Origin: Lachnospiraceae bacterium UBA3821
GTDB lineage: Bacteria > Bacillota > Clostridia > Lachnospirales > Lachnospiraceae
Direction of reading: 5' to 3'
Assembly: GCA_002368865.1 (NCBI GenBank)
Contig: DFDT01000038.1
Coordinates: 1 to 7,685 of the forward strand
Length of the DNA: 7,685 nucleotides
Shown here: positions 6,083 through 7,685 of the stretch, piece after piece
Layout: the number at the start of each line of letters is the position of its first letter
How positions within the stretch are numbered: the first letter of the stretch is position 1
Position numbers and translations under genes: made by a program
The notes under the pieces: model-generated
What the model saw: the letters and a program-made list of their open reading frames with translations, nothing else
What the model was told of the DNA's origin: nothing
Database searches by the model: none

Positions 6083-6142
6083 CAAAAAATCAAAAAATTT
6101 TTGGTAATTTATATTCACTTCCTGCATAATCTGTGCTATAAT
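6083..6142 (+). promoter_or_regulatory. glgC promoter: A/T tract, -35 and extended -10
   Basis: A perfect -10 TATAAT (6137-6142) is preceded by TGC (6134-6136), making it extended. TTCACT (6114-6119) lies 17 bp upstream as a fair -35. A/T tracts at about 6083-6102 fall where an UP element would lie. Transcription would start near 6149, with a leader of about 38 nt, too short for a riboswitch. Confidence 0.7.
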
Positions 6143-6175
6143 GCTTGTATCATAAAAATTGCTGGAAGGCTAGAA

Positions 6176-6181
6176 GAGGTG
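6176..6181 (+). promoter_or_regulatory. Ribosome binding site deciding the glgC start
   Basis: GAGGTG lies 5 nt before the ATG at 6187. It selects this ATG rather than the in-frame one at 6145, which would add 14 residues and lies upstream of the predicted transcription start. Confidence 0.7.
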
Positions 6182-6186
6182 ATGAC

Positions 6187-7455
6187 ATGATCAAGAAAGA
6201 GATGATAGCCATGCTATTGGCTGGTGGACAGGGCAGCCGTCTGGGCGTCCTGACATCGAAAGTGGCAAAGCCTGCCGTGGCATTCGGAGGCAAATACCGC
6301 ATTATTGATTTTCCTCTTTCCAATTGTATCAATTCGAACGTGGACACAGTAGGTGTGCTTACCCAGTATCAGCCCCTGCGTTTGAACACTCATATCGGCA
6401 TTGGTATTCCTTGGGATCTGGATCGTAACATCGGAGGCGTAACTGTGCTGCCGCCCTATGAGAAGAGCACGAACAGCGAGTGGTATACAGGTACGGCAAA
6501 TGCCATTTATCAGAACTTGGAGTATATGGAGAGCTTTAATCCGGATTATGTGCTGATCCTTTCCGGTGACCATATCTACAAGATGGACTATGAAGTGATG
6601 CTGGATTTCCACAAAAAGAACGGCGCGGATGTGACGATTGCAGTTATGCCTGTTCCTATGGAAGAAGCAAGTCGTTTCGGAATCATGATCGCGGATGAAA
6701 ACAAGCGGATCACTGAGTTTGAAGAGAAACCGGAACATCCCAGAAGCAATCTGGCCAGCATGGGTATCTACATATTTAACTGGAAGACTCTGCGGGATGC
6801 CCTTGTTGCAATGGCAGATCAGCCCGCACTGGATTTTGGTAAGCATGTGATCCCTTATTGCCATGATAAGGGTTCACCTTTGTATGCTTATGAATTTACG
6901 GGTTATTGGAAGGATGTCGGAACATTGAACTCCTACTGGGAGGCAAATATGGAGCTGATCGATATTGTGCCGGAGTTCAATCTGTATGAAGAATATTGGA
7001 AGATCTACACAAAGAGCGAGATACAGCCTCCTCAGTACTTCTCAGCAGAAAGCAAGATCGAGCGCAGTATCGTAGGTGAAGGAACCAATATTTACGGCGA
7101 AGTTTACAATTCTGTGATCGGATGCGGTGTGACCATCGGCAAGGGCACCGTCGTACGTGACTCTATCATTATGAATGAGACGGAGATCGGAGATAACTGT
7201 GAATTGAACAAGGCCATCGTAGCTGAAAACGTAACCATTGGTGATGATGTCGTATTGGGAACGGGAGAAGAGGTCGAGAATGACACGGCGCCTCATATTT
7301 ACAATCACGGCATTGTAACGATCGGTGAGAAGAGTGTGATCCCTGATGGTATCTCAGTGGGTAAGAACTCTGTGATCTCCGGTGTGACTGTCAAATCGGA
7401 TTACACAGATTCCGCTCTTGCCAGCGGCAAAACTTTGATTAAGGCAGGTGAATAA
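6187..7455 (+). CDS. glgC: Glucose-1-phosphate adenylyltransferase (ADP-glucose pyrophosphorylase), catalytic subunit
   Basis: The protein has 422 aa, a normal GlgC length. It makes ADP-glucose from glucose 1-phosphate and ATP, the committed step of bacterial glycogen synthesis, in the cytosol. Seen: a nucleotide-binding loop [11 protein letters not shown] (10-20) with the intact GGxGx[17 protein letters not shown] (28-42); [12 protein letters not shown] (99-110); the metal-site loop [11 protein letters not shown] (125-135); EFEEKP (177-182); and GYWKDVGT (239-246). After about residue 290 a left-handed beta-helix with hexapeptide repeats ([28 protein letters not shown]) runs to the end. Family knowledge: in Firmicutes GlgC works with GlgD, which begins 3 nt after this stop. 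The start is set by the ribosome binding site and by the promoter inside the longer open frame. Full-length, with no missing key residue seen. Confidence 0.97.
   Translation: MIKKEMIAMLLAGGQGSRLGVLTSKVAKPAVAFGGKYRIIDFPLSNCINSNVDTVGVLTQYQPLRLNTHIGIGIPWDLDRNIGGVTVLPPYEKSTNSEWYTGTANAIYQNLEYMESFNPDYVLILSGDHIYKMDYEVMLDFHKKNGADVTIAVMPVPMEEASRFGIMIADENKRITEFEEKPEHPRSNLASMGIYIFNWKTLRDALVAMADQPALDFGKHVIPYCHDKGSPLYAYEFTGYWKDVGTLNSYWEANMELIDIVPEFNLYEEYWKIYTKSEIQPPQYFSAESKIERSIVGEGTNIYGEVYNSVIGCGVTIGKGTVVRDSIIMNETEIGDNCELNKAIVAENVTIGDDVVLGTGEEVENDTAPHIYNHGIVTIGEKSVIPDGISVGKNSVISGVTVKSDYTDSALASGKTLIKAGE
7446..7451 (+). promoter_or_regulatory. Ribosome binding site of glgD inside the end of glgC
   Basis: AGGTGA overlaps the last codons of glgC, 7 nt before the GTG at 7459. 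This supports translational coupling of the two subunits. Confidence 0.6.
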
Positions 7456-7458
7456 ACA

Positions 7459-7685
7459 GTGAGAGCAATCGGAATTATTTTAGCAGGTGGTAACAATCAC
7501 AGAATGAAGGAGTTGTCTCAGAAGCGTGCAGTCTGTGCAATGCCTATTGCAGGTAGTTACAGAAGTATCGACTTCACATTGAGCAACATGTCTAATTCCC
7601 ATATTCAGAAGGTTGCGGTATTTACACAATACAATGCAAGAAGCCTTAATGAGCACCTGAATTCCTCCAAATGGTGGGATTTCGG
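7459..7685 (+). CDS. glgD: Glycogen biosynthesis protein GlgD, N-terminal part
   Basis: Seen: from a GTG start the frame reads MRAIGIILAGGNNHRM and then SYRSIDFTLSN, FTQYNARSLNEHLNSS and KWWDFG, running off the right edge (75 complete codons). It is clearly related to the nucleotidyltransferase fold of GlgC. However, the nucleotide-loop GGxGxRL is replaced by GGNNHRM, losing the second conserved Gly and the RL pair. Family knowledge: GlgD is the catalytically weak or inactive regulatory partner of GlgC in Gram-positive bacteria, raising activity in the GlgC/GlgD hetero-oligomer. It starts 3 nt after the glgC stop, so the two are co-transcribed. Other glycogen genes may follow outside the window. 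Confidence 0.93.
   Translation, partial: MRAIGIILAGGNNHRMKELSQKRAVCAMPIAGSYRSIDFTLSNMSNSHIQKVAVFTQYNARSLNEHLNSSKWWDF

Noticed and set aside
5960..6186. Riboswitch or small RNA in the glgC upstream region
   Set aside because: The predicted glgC leader is only about 38 nt, and the rest is AT-rich promoter DNA with no stable stem seen.
6214..6864. Minus-strand 216-codon open frame
   Set aside because: It lies wholly inside glgC on the opposite strand; its sequence is His/Ile-rich with no known motif, typical of a shadow frame.
1..7685. Mobile element, defence system or phage gene
   Set aside because: All named genes are core metabolism or replication; no transposase, integrase, terminal repeats or defence domains were seen.

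Overview
This 7.7-kb window looks like chromosomal DNA of a Gram-positive Clostridia species, most likely a Lachnospiraceae member. The reasons are moderate GC with AT-rich intergenic DNA, strong AGGAGG-type ribosome binding sites, extended -10 promoters, a DnaD-family primosome protein beside a DnaC/DnaI-type helicase loader, and a glgC-glgD pair of the Gram-positive type. All assignments come from reading motifs and from remembered family features; no database search was run.

Layout. Positions 1-2279 (minus strand) hold a compact operon read right to left: a DnaD-domain primosome protein, then a DnaC/DnaI-like AAA+ helicase loader 18 nt later, then 21 nt further on the first 40 codons of a ribose-phosphate pyrophosphokinase (prs) that runs off the left edge. 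Positions 2280-2557 are noncoding. They hold the operon's extended -10 promoter and, upstream of it, a cluster of DnaA-box sequences: three abutting 9-mers of TTATCCACA type, two ATATCCACA sites 21 bp apart, and a 12-bp perfect inverted repeat built on the same 9-mer. Positions 2558-3961 (minus) are murC (UDP-N-acetylmuramate--L-alanine ligase). Positions 3962-4156 are a divergent promoter region.

Positions 4157-5959 (plus) encode a 600-aa polytopic membrane protein with an exoplasmic C-terminal domain. It is unnamed, possibly a GT-C-fold glycosyltransferase-like protein. After a 227-bp AT-rich gap with a good promoter, glgC (6187-7455) and the start of glgD (from a GTG at 7459, running off the right edge) form the start of a glycogen synthesis operon.

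How the parts fit. The left operon links loading of the replicative helicase (DnaD, DnaC/DnaI) with PRPP supply for nucleotides (Prs). The DnaA-box cluster just upstream suggests that the initiator DnaA controls this operon, or is titrated there. murC supplies cell-wall precursor and glgC/glgD supply ADP-glucose for glycogen. The membrane protein has no evident functional tie to its neighbours. The most notable feature is the DnaA-box cluster at 2400-2548. The rest is ordinary core genome.
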